64,000 nt of DNA from Phytophthora quininea (taxonomy: Eukaryota; Oomycota; Peronosporomycetes; Peronosporales; Peronosporaceae), in NCBI GenBank assembly GCA_011947345.1, contig JAAVTG010000880.1:1-64000 (forward strand), in the 5' to 3' direction. The notes under the pieces are model-generated. The model searched no databases and was not told the DNA's origin. It was given only the letters and a program-made list of their open reading frames with translations. The translations under genes were made by a program, and so were the position numbers. This document shows positions 1-10,083 of this stretch, piece after piece. Each line of letters starts with the position of its first letter. Position 1 is the first letter of the stretch.

Positions 1-428
1 GGATCAGGTATTGCAACTGGCGAGGATCGTGCTCAGAAGGCCGCCGAGCAAGCGTTGGTGAATCCTCTGCTTGGCGACCTGCCGACTGAGTCCGCTCACG
101 GCCTGCTGGTTACTATCCGTGGTGGTGAAGATATGACGCTGTTTGAAGTGGACCGCATCATGGAGATTATCCGCGGTCGTGTCCATGACGAAGCCAACAT
201 CATCTTCGGCACCTGCTACGATCAATCGCTAGAGGGCTCTGTGTACGTGTCCATAATCGTGAGCGGCATCCAGACCGACCTTATCTCTCCACCGATCGGA
301 CAGCAGTTCGTGCCTCTACAGGACGCCCACAAGCGCACCGAAAGCGCAGAGTCCGCAAGCCCAAGCCCGAAGATGAAAAGCCTGACGGACAACAGAAGGG
401 ATTGTTCAGTCGCTTTTTCTCTCTCTAG
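1..428 (+). CDS. ftsZ: FtsZ cell-division GTPase, C-terminal part (partial, frame slip near the end)
   Basis: Seen: the frame enters from the left edge as GIATGEDRA, followed by VNPLLGDLP, GLLVTIRGGEDMTLFEV and DEANIIFGTCYDQSLEG, the conserved C-terminal block of FtsZ. Known: stramenopiles keep an alphaproteobacterial-type FtsZ that polymerises on GTP and takes part in mitochondrial division, so a mitochondrial location is inferred (the N-terminus is outside the window). Odd: in frame 1 the protein runs on to a stop at 517-519 with a tail unlike FtsZ, whereas shifting one base between about 300 and 340 gives a basic tail ending in KGLFSRFFSL with a stop at 426-428. That tail looks more natural, so a one-base indel is suspected; an intron is the alternative. 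Confidence 0.85.
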
Positions 429-615
429 TTTTTTTCAACGAGTATTGCAAGCTTCCGTGCTGAGCACGAAACATCTGAAAGCACACGACGCCGTTTTGCG
501 TGTGAAAATCGTGTATTGAAAATGCGTTTGCCAATAGAAAAGAGTGCCGACCCGCTCTTCTTCAAGTCGACTAGAAACTATCATGCGGGCATCTTCCAAT
601 AGCCATTAAAATCTT

Positions 616-2113
616 TCAGTGCGAAAGCTCTGCGATCGCACCCTGGAGTTGCGTGCGGGCGTACTTCAGCAACTCCATGTCGCGGTTCTCTAGAAAGCTT
701 AAGATCTCCGTCCACCTCGTCCTTTTCGTAGCCGAGGCTTTTCAGGAAGGCGACGCCGCCAACCAGGCTAGCCACGCGCTTGCGGAAGGCGGCGTTCTCC
801 AAGTTGATCGTTCGGAATTTCTCCTCGTCAGGCTTTTCGATCAAGTTCTTCACGTACACGTTGAGCGTCTTGAGTGCAGTCAGACCATCGCCAGCAACGC
901 GGTACTGTTTTAAGATGCCAATGTTCTTGACGATCTTCTCCTTGGGCGGGAGTTCGGGGCTCTTCTTCTTCTCTAGCTGCTCCGTTTTGACTTTCACGTC
1001 CTCAAGAGAGACGTCGATCGGAGGACCACCCAGCCGTCCACCACGCGCGTGGCGTTCGCGCTTGTCCATCTCTAGCTGTCTGCGCAGCCGTTCGCGCTCG
1101 CGTTTGGCGTCGTCCTTGTCCTTTTTCATCTTCTCGGCCGCGATCTTGCGTTGGATGGCTTCGATCTCTTCACGCGCTTCCTGCATGCCCTGTCCTTCGG
1201 TACGTCGCTTCAGTTCGTTCTCGCGCTCGCTCAGCTTCTCACTCACTTCGCGTTCTGCTCGTTTCTGGGCGATCTTGGCCTTCAGTTCCTCCACTTTCGC
1301 AGCCTTCTCTTCTGCCGTCAGCACTTTTTAGGAGCTTGTGCGGACAGGTCCACAAACTTGATGGGTTCGTCAATGTCTGGGTCGTCCTGGTGTTCTCCCA
1401 GCCAGTTGATGGCCACTTCCAGGCCCTGATTGTCCGTCGCCAGCAGCGCCTTCCTAGATCGCAAGTCCTCAAAGCCCATCTCTTTCAACTGCGTCAACAG
1501 CTCTTCATTTACAGGAGGAACCCCCTTCTCTCCAGTTTCCTCCTTCATCTCTTCGTCGTCTTTGGGCTTGCAGATCCCCGTCGTCGGGTCGCAGACCATG
1601 TTAGAGTCTGGGACTTCTGGCTTGGGCTTCTTCTCAGCCTTAGGGACAACGTCCGGTACAAGACTCACATTATTAAACCTCTTAAGACGGGCCTCCCGGG
1701 CCTCCGCAGCCGACGTAGGGTTGCTAGAGCCCGCAGAGCCCGCAGAGCCCCCCCCAACGTCATCCCGGGGACGCGAACGGGTTGAAAGCCGACTGACGCC
1801 ACTGCTCGATCTTGGAGCGTAACGTGTTGGGGTCGGCGCCCACCAACTCGTCCACCTTGCTCTGGTTCACGTAGAAGTGGAAGGTCGGGAAGCCGCGCAC
1901 GCCCAGCGCGCCGATGAGCGAGCGGTTCTGGGCCTCGTCCACTTCTAGGAACACCACGTCGCTGTACTGGTCGCTCAGCTGGTGGTACACGGGTTTGATG
2001 TGCTGGCAGGGGCCACACCACACGGCCGAGAAGTCCACCACCACCAACTTGCCGCCCGCGCGCTGCATCTGCGCGTTCCAGTCCGCGTCGCCGTGCACGG
2101 GGATCACGCCCAT
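616..2113 (-). CDS. Thioredoxin-UBA-PUB domain protein
   Basis: Domains in order: (1) thioredoxin fold from about residue 8, with active site AVWCGPCQ, cis-Pro loop GVRGFPTFHFY and a start at the ATG at 2113; (2) a Gly/Ser/Ala-rich linker; (3) a UBA domain (LLTQLKEMGFEDLRSRKALL) at about 1380-1510; (4) a charged helix (EEKAAKVEELKAKIAQKR); (5) a PUB/PUG domain (TLNVYVKNLIEKPDEEKFR) at about 640-960. Known: UBA binds ubiquitin, and PUB binds the C-terminal tail of p97/VCP-type AAA ATPases. A redox-active ubiquitin/p97 adaptor is inferred. Three one-base slips interrupt the reading: near 1760 (a run of eight C follows at 1748-1755), in AAAAA near 1326, and near 695. After the last, the C-terminus reads LSFLENRDMELLKYARTQL and stops at 616. 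Homology continues across every break, so consensus errors are likelier than decay. Confidence 0.8.
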
Positions 2114-2613
2114 GATGTTTTTTCTTGATAAGGGTCTAAAATGTTCTGGAAGATTTTTCGTAAGGAAAATGAGACCCATTCTCTTCAACGTACCTTTTTC
2201 GATACCCATTTGACGCTTCAGCAAAAGTTCCGTTTGGGCGCGATAATATTGCTGGAAGCAAGAATGCATGTGTACTTTGGCAATTTTGTTTGATTCGAGC
2301 GACGGTCTCTCCTCGACCACGGGCGTCACGGCAATTGGGGACACCTAACCAAGGCCCCAGTGCACTAAGCGTCAAGTTTAAGGAAGCGCACGAGGATGAC
2401 AGCGACGAAGAGCGAAATGTTCAAGATATTATCAACCGCCTAATGAATTCTCCCACCCGCGGTGACGATTTCCTCAAGTTGTGGACGGCAAACTTCACGC
2501 TAGCACATGGTCGTCCGCGAGTATGAAGATTACACCAACGGTACAGCGGAGACTAAAGCGACCTCATGGGCCTGGACTACGCTTCAATCAAAGAGTTTTT
2601 AGTGGCCGACCTA
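2114..2613. other. Intergenic region, no confident gene
   Basis: This lies between the start of the thioredoxin-UBA-PUB gene (reading left) and the stop of the lectin-nuclease gene (also reading left). The thioredoxin frame stays open upstream to 2344, but that extension has no thioredoxin-family character. A 78-codon plus-strand frame at 2290-2526 contains an acidic stretch (EDDSDEERNVQDIINRL) that resembles coding sequence, without a recognisable domain or neighbouring exon. It could be a gene fragment. Confidence 0.4.
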
Positions 2614-3897
2614 CTATGTCTGTTGATTCTGCGTGCTGCTGACAACTCGGGTGAAGATGGCCCCAATTGCGTCGAGTTCTTCCCCACTCCGACCATGGAA
2701 GCCGCTCAGCTGGAAGCCTTCCGGCGCGTACACAATGTTGCTTTCGCCGGTCGGGGACCCACCTTCGACGAAGCGCCCGTTGCTCGTCCCAAACTTGAGG
2801 AAGAAGATGCGCGTCCTGCCGTTCTTCTTGGCCCAGTGCGCCTCCATAGAGGTGATGTATTCGCCCGACTCGAGCGCCAACTCCTTGAGGTCGCCGCCAG
2901 TGCCGCCGTGAGAGAAGGTGCTCTCAGTTGGACCCGACACAAACAAGGTCACGCCGTCGACGCGCTTGGCCGCACGGATCGCAATGGAGCTCACCGTTTG
3001 TCCCGCAGCAGCTAGGGCGACGTCCGTGAAGTGCGAACCGTGCGGACCGCCGGCGGCGTTGGTCAGGTGCAGGTCCGGGTTGAGCGACCAGGTGAACGCG
3101 GACGAGATTGGCGGGTGGTCCGACAGCGGCTTGCCGTCGGCCCCCATGAAGGCGGCGTTCTCGTTGTTCCACTTGTCGAGCTTGAGCGTGATGTAGTTGT
3201 TGCCGCGGAACATGATCTTGTCCACGACCTCGCACTCGTTCGTCATGGTGGCCGTCTCGCACTTGAGAGCTTCGGCGCCCTTTTCGGGCGGCACCCCGTT
3301 GCGGACGAACTGCACCCAGCCGTCCGTCAGCCTCTGGGCCTCGACGAATTCGCGGATCGTGTCCTTCGCGGGTGTATCTCGTGTTGGTGTCGCCCATGAC
3401 GATCACCGCCTGGTCGGCCGAGTTGGCGGCGATGTACTCGCCGACTTGCGCCAGGTTGGACGCACGAGCCTTGAGGTCCTCGTCGGTGGAGCCTGCGTCC
3501 GTGTGGACGTTGTACACGTCGATGGTGACGCCGTCCGCGATCTGCACCTCGAGGAACGTGAAGCCCTTTGGTGTCCAGCAGTCCTGCGACTCGGTGTTGG
3601 AGCAGTCGTTCCACCCGACGCGGTCGAGGTCCGTGGTGCGCGCGAACGGGAAGTGCGAGAGCGTGTTGAGGCCACTGCCGAAGGCACGCCGCCGCTTGTT
3701 GGGGTGCGGTGCTCGTGCTTGTTCTCCGAGTAGAGGTCGGCGTGGTAGTTGAAGTCTTCCTGAACGTTGACGATGTCCCAGCCGCCGATGCGCTTGCCCA
3801 TTTCGACGGTGTAAGTGGCCGGGTCGCCGCTCGATATCAAGGCTGGAAGGCCAGCCACATTGTAGCACATGACGCTGAAGTTGCCGGAGACCGCCAT
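2614..3897 (-). CDS. Endonuclease/exonuclease/phosphatase (DNase I-like) protein with C-terminal jacalin-like lectin domain
   Basis: N-terminal two thirds: the EEP/DNase I-like fold. Visible blocks are NFSVMCYNVAGLP (first strand), DIVNVQEDF (metal-binding Glu), IDVYNVHTDAG, VIVMGDTNTRYT (GDxN motif) and LSDHPPISSAF (catalytic SDH). C-terminal third: a jacalin-like beta-prism, with FSHGGTGGDLKELALESGEYI, a strand ending RIFFLKFGTSNGR, and GFQLSGFHGRSGEELDAIGA. Known: EEP enzymes cleave phosphodiesters in nucleic acids or phospholipid head groups, and jacalin domains bind mannose-type glycans; a glycan-targeted hydrolase is inferred. The frame changes near 3700 and near 3380. The chosen ATG at 3897 precedes the first beta-strand. 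The frame remains open to 4149, so a signal peptide or 5' exon may lie upstream, but none is convincing. Confidence 0.8.
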
Positions 3898-4266
3898 GTC
3901 TTGGAGGTCGTGGTCAGGAAAGGTGTGGTCGGTAATGGGAAATGAACCGAGTCGGCCAGCAAACGACAGCGACGATTGCAATACGTGTATACGTCTTGTC
4001 GGCGCTGATGTAATATTGCCGCACGGCCATATTATGATTGTTTTGGGGCAGGGTGAACGCTCTTGCAGATCTTCCTTCCGACAGGAGAAGTCCCTCGTCA
4101 ACGTCGCGCGAGATCGACACTCAGATGTGTCGTACAGAGGCCTGGTCATCGATGGCTCGCTGGTCTCATTTTAATCCCGTTCCTGAGCCCACATGGTTTC
4201 CGACGAGAGCTGCTCGCTCATCGTGACGAATCCCTATCGGCGTACATCATCAGGTCTTTGTGGATG

Positions 4267-4961
4267 GCGAGAAGAGACTCGGGGGCGAGAAGCGGTGGTT
4301 GGTGGCGCCGTGTGCGCGGAGGAAGGTGGTGTAGGAGGTGTGTGCGTGCGTTTGTTGGGTGTCTTTTGCTATTTTTGTGTGTCAGGGTTGTGGTTAAGTT
4401 GTGATGGTCAATTGGCCGAGCGGTCTAAGGCGCCAGTTTAAGGCACTGGTCCGAAAGGGCGTGGGTTCGAATCCCACATTGGCCAACCTCTTTGCTCCAT
4501 TCAGCTGCTGTGCCTCCCAGCGCATTCACGCATTCATTCACACTTCCAGCGGCCCTCACACACGTCCACGGGCTTGTAGAGTCACAGACCCTCCAGTCAC
4601 GAAACTCGGCCCTCTGCACATTTCCACGAACGATCAACCTTTGTCATTTTGCGACAACTTTTGTCTCGCATTGCTACATAGCAAACGCGCACGGCCGCCA
4701 GCTCCGGCTGTGCGTCAGTAGTCTTGTGAGCATGTCGACAATAGGGGATTTCGTGTGCGTAGTTCGGCAAACAACAGGCCGACGTCTGGACTCGATGTCC
4801 CGCCCTGGCAGGTTCCGGAACGGCCGACGTCCGAGAGAAGTACAAGTCCAATACGATCGAATTCGAGTCGTGGGGTGTTCGCAGACGACGGGCAGGTGTC
4901 CTGATGTGTTCCAGATACCCGCGCTGAGCTGGGGGAACGAAACGCGGTGACGGTCGAGTCG
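4267..4961. repeat. Tandem segmental duplication, copy 1 (carries tRNA-Leu)
   Basis: From GCGAGAAGAGACTCGGG to CGGTCGAGTCG this segment recurs almost base for base at 5004-5715. It holds the tRNA-Leu at 4406-4485 and about 480 bp of downstream sequence without a recognisable gene. The copies are separated by a unique spacer of about 42 bp (4962-5003). Differences are mostly short indels, for example the number of CGCATTCA repeats after the tRNA. Confidence 0.9.
4406..4485 (+). tRNA. tRNA-Leu (anticodon AAG), copy 1
   Basis: An 80-nt cloverleaf. The acceptor strand GGTCAAT pairs with ATTGGCC (one G-U), with discriminator A at 4485. The D-arm reads GCCGAGCGGTCTAAGGC, as in eukaryotic tRNA-Leu. 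The anticodon stem CCAGT/ACTGG encloses loop TTAAGGC, giving anticodon AAG. A long variable arm (TCCGAAAGGG) and T-arm GTGGGTTCGAATCCCAC follow. The B-box GGTTCGAATCC is perfect. There is no intron, and CCA is not encoded. Confidence 0.95.
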
Positions 4962-5003
4962 GTGAAGCATCGGTCTCGAGCATGAAGGGAATGTTGCGTG
5001 CGA

Positions 5004-5715
5004 GCGAGAAGAGACTCGGGGGCGAGAGAGCGGTGGTTGGTGGCGCCGTGTGAGCGGAGGAAGGTGGTGTAGGAGGTGTGTGCGTGCGTTTGTTGGAAGG
5101 GTGTCTTTTTGCTATTTTTGTGTGTCAGAGGGTTGTGGTTAAGTTGTGATGGTCAATTGGCCGAGCGGTCTAAGGCGCCAGTTTAAGGCACTGGTCCGAA
5201 AGGGCGTGGGTTCGAATCCCACATTGGCCAACCTCTTTGCTCCATTCAGCTGCTGTGCCTCCCAGCGCATTCACGCATTCACGCATTCACGCACTTCCAG
5301 CGGCCCTCACACGTCCACGGGCTTGTAGAGCCGATCACAGACCCTCCAGTCACGAAACTCGGCCCTCTGCACATTTCCACGAACGATCAACCTTTGTCAT
5401 TTTGCGACAACTTTTGTCTCGCATTGCTACATAGCAAACGCGCACGGCCGCCAGCTCCGGCTGTGCGTCAGTAGTCTTGTGAGCATGTCGACAATAGGGG
5501 ATTTCGTGTGCGTAGTTCGGCAAACAACAGGCCGACGTCTGGACTCGATGTCCCGCCCTGGCAGGTTCCGGAACGGCCGACGTCCGAGAGAAGTACAAGT
5601 CCAATACGATCGAATTCGAGTCGTGGGGTGTTCGCAGACGACGGGCAGGTGTCCTGATGTGTTCCAGATACCCGCGCTGAGCTGGGGGAACGAAACGCGA
5701 GTGACGGTCGAGTCG
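5004..5715. repeat. Tandem segmental duplication, copy 2 (carries tRNA-Leu)
   Basis: Second copy of the 4267-4961 segment in the same orientation; the tRNA is offset by 745 bp. It is slightly longer because of small insertions (TTGGAAGGG and CAGAGGG before the tRNA, and an extra CGCATTCA unit after it). The near identity extends through sequence with no evident coding constraint, which implies a recent duplication or ongoing gene conversion. The repeat island starts right after it. Confidence 0.9.
5151..5230 (+). tRNA. tRNA-Leu (anticodon AAG), copy 2
   Basis: Base-for-base identical to the tRNA at 4406-4485: the same acceptor stem, CCAGT/ACTGG anticodon stem with loop TTAAGGC, variable arm and B-box. 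The identity in flanks as well as the gene shows it arose with the tandem duplication. Confidence 0.95.
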
Positions 5716-5849
5716 ATTACCTTTTCAAGAGTTTATCGATAGAGAACCCAGACAATCACCGGCTAAGATGTGGCCTGATCCTGATACATCCCAGTGAACC
5801 CAGCAGACGCCAGACCAGGGAGCACGCTTCAGGAATCAGCTCGTGGAGC

Positions 5850-6090
5850 GATTGCAATGCGCGCTTGGAAAGCAGCACCACTTTGTTACAGCTTACGTCG
5901 AGGTCAATGGAACCATCAAGTATTTGACCGCGAGATCAGGAAGTACATGATGGCCCTTCCGAGTGAGCGCAGAATAACCACACAAGATTGGCCCTCGTTG
6001 ATGCCTGCTGTCCAAGCAGCTTTGGATGGTTTTACATCAAAGTCATTCGTTAAAACGACAAAATACGCAATCGTCTCTCCGCCATTTCCT
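5850..6090 (+). pseudogene. Ty3/gypsy integrase fragment
   Basis: Two overlapping frames give AYVEVNGTIKYL, then FDREIRKYMMALPSERR and TTQDWPSLMPAVQAALDGFT. This matches the end of an LTR-retrotransposon integrase core (the NGT-E-NR block, then the W-LP-Q-LN helix). A one-base slip separates NGTIKYL from DREIRKYM, and downstream similarity fades after about 70 residues. No LTR, reverse transcriptase or RNase H is visible nearby, so it is an isolated decayed scrap that cannot be active. Confidence 0.65.
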
Positions 6091-6149
6091 TGGAAGGATA
6101 CCTTCAGGCATATCAATAATTCGATACAACTGTCGAGGACGCTGTAAGT

Positions 6150-7490
6150 GCTTAAATAGACAAACACTGAAGACAACCCCAGCGATCTTGACACGTATAT
6201 CAAGGCCAACAATGAATATTCATAATCGTAGCATATTAAACTACCTAACAAGACTCATATTAGCACCCTTCTGCTTTGTCTAACGGCATTTTTAGAAACT
6301 TTTAACAATTCCGGACTCAACAAGACCGAAAAAGGCGTTTTTCAGGGTAGCCCAAAACTAAAATGTTAGTTTTGTAAATTAGCTTATAATATTTTTATGA
6401 CAGTAAATTGACGTTTTTCTAAGAGAAGTGGGGCAGTGGTATGATCATATCTGTTTTGGCTATTGAATTATCGTAGGACAAACAAGGCATTCCGAGTAAA
6501 GTGGCTGTGATATTTCTATAGGCAAAAAAAATCATTCGATTGGAATTATTTTCACATGACGTCGTTGTTCTTGGGCTAGCTATACCGTATCTAGTTGTCT
6601 AAGCAAAATAATATTAGTTTTTGAACAATTAACATGTCAAGAACGAAAGAATAGTTGGTCATTTAGATTTTTCTTCACAAAGCTGCTTTTAGCGGGGCAT
6701 CTAGAAGTCTATACTTGAATAGACACATTAACTCAAACTTTTAGGCAATATTGAAAGCCTTAAGATTGGATGTGTACAGCTTGTTTTGCCTAAGGTGCCA
6801 TAATTTAACCAAACCACTTAGAAACATACCGACTTTGAGACATACCGGTTCAAAACTTTGGACTTGCCACCTCCTACATATCGTGTAATGTAAGTTGAAT
6901 GGACGCTATTCCGCGGTACAACCTAGCCCACTATGCTTTTATACCATGGCAAAGAGACTTGGAGACGGGGTCGTGTCGACCGATCTTAACCTCCTCGTCA
7001 TAGATAGCACTCAAACACATAGCGTTGTTGGGGATAATCGCCGCAAAGGGACTTGTTGGCAGAGGAGTTCTTCCCTGTACGTTGGAAGGAAGATTGAAAA
7101 GTGACCAGTCTCCCACCATTAGTTCTTTCGGAAATGATTTCACAAGGTGGGGGTTGGCGGGAAATGGCGACGTGTTTGGTAGAGGTATTTTATCACTATC
7201 AATTGTAGTGCAAGGGACAACGTCAATTTCTGCTTCCAAAGCACATCTGTCACGACCATCAACATCATTTCCGCGCTGCTGGGCGTGGTTTGCAGTTCCT
7301 CGAGAGGGTCTAAATTACTTAGAGTATTAACCCAATAGCCAAATGCGCCCTCAGAAGCATCGCCATCATTTTTATCATCGGACTCATCGTGGCTTTGCTC
7401 AAATCTGTTGTCGTGGATGCTCTGCAGTTTTCGGGTCGCGTCAACATTTTCATGGTTGAAGTCGCCGTTGGAGAGGTGCTTCTGGTGGCC
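6150..7490. other. AT-rich gene-free stretch in the repeat island
   Basis: Base composition changes abruptly to AT-rich after the gypsy scrap, with many stops in all frames between about 6290 and 6890. A minus-strand frame of 102 codons (6931-7239) contains ELMVGDWSLFNLPSNVQGRT and resembles protein, but no family is recognised. It lies directly downstream of the decayed hAT and may belong to the same element or another repeat. Confidence 0.4.
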
Positions 7491-7936
7491 TCCTCTTGCG
7501 AGTTTCGAACGTGTTTGCGGACAACGGCAACATTTTTACTTTTTCGGCGCTCAGTCGATTTCTCTTTGCTGTCTGAATTAGCGCCAACTTGCTGAAGTTG
7601 CATTCGCAAGTGGCCGTATTTGCTGCAATGGTCAGATCACTATGGCGAGTTCTGGCAGCATACTTTCAGGAAAATCTACTTGTATGAACAGCCAAATGTC
7701 TTGAATGGTGCCCACTTTTCGAATGATGGAGTGTCAATTGCGCCCTGAAGCCACGCAACCATATCTGTATACAACTTGGCTGTGTCTTCGCCTACCAAAC
7801 GTCGGTAGTAATAGTCAGCTATTCTGCAGCTCGAAGAAACTTTAGTCATTGGGGTGGTGTTTATGTTTTTTCTCGCGTGTTTCTGCGGCCAGTGGATACG
7901 AAAATATGCCGCTTTCTCGACGCTCGCGACCTCCAC
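7490..7936 (-). pseudogene. hAT-type transposase C-terminal remnant
   Basis: Read leftward, 7936-7676 gives RIADYYYRRLVGEDTAKLY and VAWLQGAID, a helical segment like that preceding the hAT dimerisation domain. A second block near 7600 gives CNFSKLALIQTAKRNRLSAE followed by KVKML, the conserved hAT C-terminal dimerisation motif (F-L-I-TKRNRL--E-V-ML). The blocks are in different frames and stops follow. No catalytic RW motif or terminal repeats were found, so this is a decayed copy. Confidence 0.6.
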
Positions 7937-8175
7937 ACGCGAGCCGCTGTTCTGAAGCGACCGAAACGTCGCCGTTTGGGCGTAGTCGGTCGCATGTGTA
8001 GGCCAATCTGACCGCCTAAGTTAAGCCTTCATCGTTAGACGGATTCGAATAGCACTATATGTATAGAAAGTTGTCGTCACCTTCTAAAATCGAGAAAAAA
8101 TAAATGCCGATATCTTTGGTCGCAGGCTACCCATACAAATGCCATTATTATTAACATCTGATTTTATATATCTTA

Positions 8176-8542
8176 TGCAGCGGGGCTGCGTAGCGGTGCA
8201 CGTGCACAGAGGAAGACGTAGGACTCCCCGAGTCTGTGTCTTTTGGCTTCCAGCCTTCGGTTCTATGCAAGAACCAAGTACAGTCCCGTACTAGGACTCG
8301 CAGAGTCAGTGTCCCTTAAAACAAAGACAACACTAATTAACTGCAAAAATAGAACTGAATTGTTTTATCTGGCCCTGGTGTAAATGTATAGACTAAACTA
8401 TGTGGCATAGTTAATCTAAGAGATATGTAAATGAGTGGTGGAGAGCCAGATGGCTACAGAGTCGAAACTCTACGCACGGTTAAGAGTTTCGCGTAACCTC
8501 AAAGTCAACGCACGGTTATGACTTTCGTGTAACCCCGTTACA
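8176..8542 (-). repeat. Solo LTR with 5-bp target-site duplication
   Basis: The 367-bp segment begins TGCAGCGG and ends CCCCGTTACA, with TG...CA termini. It is flanked by a perfect 5-bp direct repeat, TCTTA (8171-8175 and 8543-8547). On the minus strand it starts TGTAACGGGGTTACAC, a typical LTR 5' end, so the parent element probably pointed left. There is no second LTR and no internal gag/pol on either side, consistent with recombination between the LTRs of one element. The superfamily (Copia or Gypsy) cannot be told from the LTR alone. Confidence 0.75.
8464..8526. repeat. Two tandem hairpin units inside the LTR
   Basis: Unit 1 is GAAACTC, loop TACGCACGGTTAA, GAGTTTC. Unit 2 is AAAGTCA, loop ACGCACGGTTA, TGACTTT. 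The loop core ACGCACGGTTA and the following GTAACC are shared, while the 7-bp stems differ in sequence but are each perfectly self-complementary. They sit near the minus-strand 5' end of the LTR, where promoter or packaging structures might lie. Confidence 0.6.
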
Positions 8543-8547
8543 TCTTA

Positions 8548-9813
8548 TGAATAAGGCGATAAGAGACCTAACTCTGAATATCTTTTCACCCTCATGTAGC
8601 GACAATTTTCGAGCAAAACTTAACCTCAAAGAATGTTTATCGTATGAGCTATCCGATGGTGTATTCCATTTTTTTAAAAGTCTAATTTTCTGGAACTTAG
8701 CGACTAATTTTGGTCCTTTTCAAATATTTCGAGGTGGAGGTGGTAAGAATTATACCGTACCAAAACGGGGTTGTTCCAAAATTAGTAGTTTTCTGCTTAG
8801 CGTCTTCCCCAACGACGTACAATATCCCCCTGCAGCAGCTCGATCCCGTCCAATAGAGAAAGCGTGGTAAAATGTCGAGCAGTACATTTTCGAGTGGCAA
8901 GTGGTCTGAATCATTCGACAGAAAAAGTCAGCGTGACCAACACACTCAAAGAATGCATCAGTCTCGTACAACTGTTAAAATTCCCGATGGAGAGAGCGAA
9001 TAAGTTACACGTAACAAAGACACCAGCAAGTTTTCGTGTTCAAAGTGTTCAAGAGAATTTTTACACCCAAAGTTATTCAACGACACACACAGAAAGTATG
9101 TCTGGACACTAAGAGCAGCCCCAACAAGAAGAGGGAGACAACCAAGCTTGTTTTGAAAGAAGTGGAGCTAGATAGGACCTGAGGCGACGGCGGTGAACCG
9201 AAACCGCCCAGGTAGAATAGTGCGGCGCCTTTGAGGTGGCTTTGGAGCTGGGTTCCTGGAACGAGTTCTGGTTCCAGCCCTGGATCCACTTGAAGAACCC
9301 CAGGATACGCAGTCGAAATCCTGGGTGGCGTGTGCTCTGTGGCAATCCCCATCGAGGTTCGTTTAATCCGATCTTTTGTCACCAGGATCCTAGCACAAAA
9401 GTGAGTACAAGATGAGTTGAGATTTAGCGCCGACACTCACTTCCCAGGAACAACGCTCCCAGCGAGAACCAAGCCGACAACCAACGCACAGAGTTAATAT
9501 ACCACAATTAATATGGAGGTTCCTTATTTATTTGCACTGGCCCAAGGAACTGGGCCACAAACGTCGAGTGCTGATGAGTAGTAGTTTCCTGACCACCCGA
9601 CGAGAATATCCAGATACTCAGACGTGTTACCACGCGCACCACTTCCTTTACCTAAACACACAGACACTTGGATCAGGAGGACTTTCGAGTTCAAAGCGAG
9701 TTGCTGTCCCTGTATGCGGTAGTCAATCGAGCGAGAGATTCTGGAAGGTGACTACAGATGTCCCTCCAAATCCGTTGTTAACATGAAATGGTACACCCCA
9801 ATGGAGTACCGGG
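8548..9813. other. Repeat-island sequence without a confident gene
   Basis: Frames are short. 9077-9436 (minus) is open for 119 codons and the opposite strand for about 25, but neither shows a domain; the G+C-rich part (9160-9330) resembles untranslated repeat DNA. No paired LTRs or terminal inverted repeats were found. Confidence 0.35.
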
Positions 9814-9945
9814 TAGTTACATCAAGTCATTTGTACAAATCACCAAGCGATCCGCACAAATCACCCACCAACGATCGGTGTAGTTTCACCAAGGGGTCTG
9901 CACTCGTCGCCAATCTGTACGTTGCCTTCAACTCCAAGATTGCCT
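9814..9945 (+). repeat. 21-bp minisatellite, left stretch
   Basis: Degenerate 21-bp units begin with CACCAAG or a close variant: CACCAAGCGATCCGCACAAA, CACCAAGGGGTCTGCACTCG and CGCCAATCTGTACGTTGCCT (first 20 bases of each). The segment starting AGTTACATCAAGTCAT at about 9815 matches AGTTTCATCAAGTCAT at about 12634 in the same orientation. The array therefore exists on both sides of the MULE. Confidence 0.6.
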
Positions 9946-10083
9946 CCAACTTAGCCTGAACTGGTTTCCCTTTCCGGTGAAAGATGGTTTTACTTGCCGT
10001 CTCTGCCGCGTCCCCTTCGCTCTACTGTTCATTTCAGATCGCCATTTCAGATTTTGCTGTCTCGTGTAAAAGTGGAGACACCA

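Noticed and set aside
780..1331. Long plus-strand frame opposite the UBA-PUB gene, rich in Ser/Phe
   Set aside because: It is the antisense image of a charged helix region; the minus strand has clear UBA and PUB domains and this frame has none.
2290..2526. Possible small gene on the plus strand
   Set aside because: It has some coding character (EDDSDEERNVQDIINRL) but no clear start context, no neighbouring exon and no recognisable family; recorded only as part of the intergenic region.
3031..3733. Plus-strand frames of 120-180 codons, Val/Arg-rich
   Set aside because: Antisense shadows of the EEP-jacalin gene caused by high G+C at third positions; no domain.
8548..9540. Possible paired LTR or internal part of the solo LTR's element
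   Set aside because: The TCTTA duplication closes the insertion at 8547, and no second copy of the LTR or gag-pol motif is present to the right.
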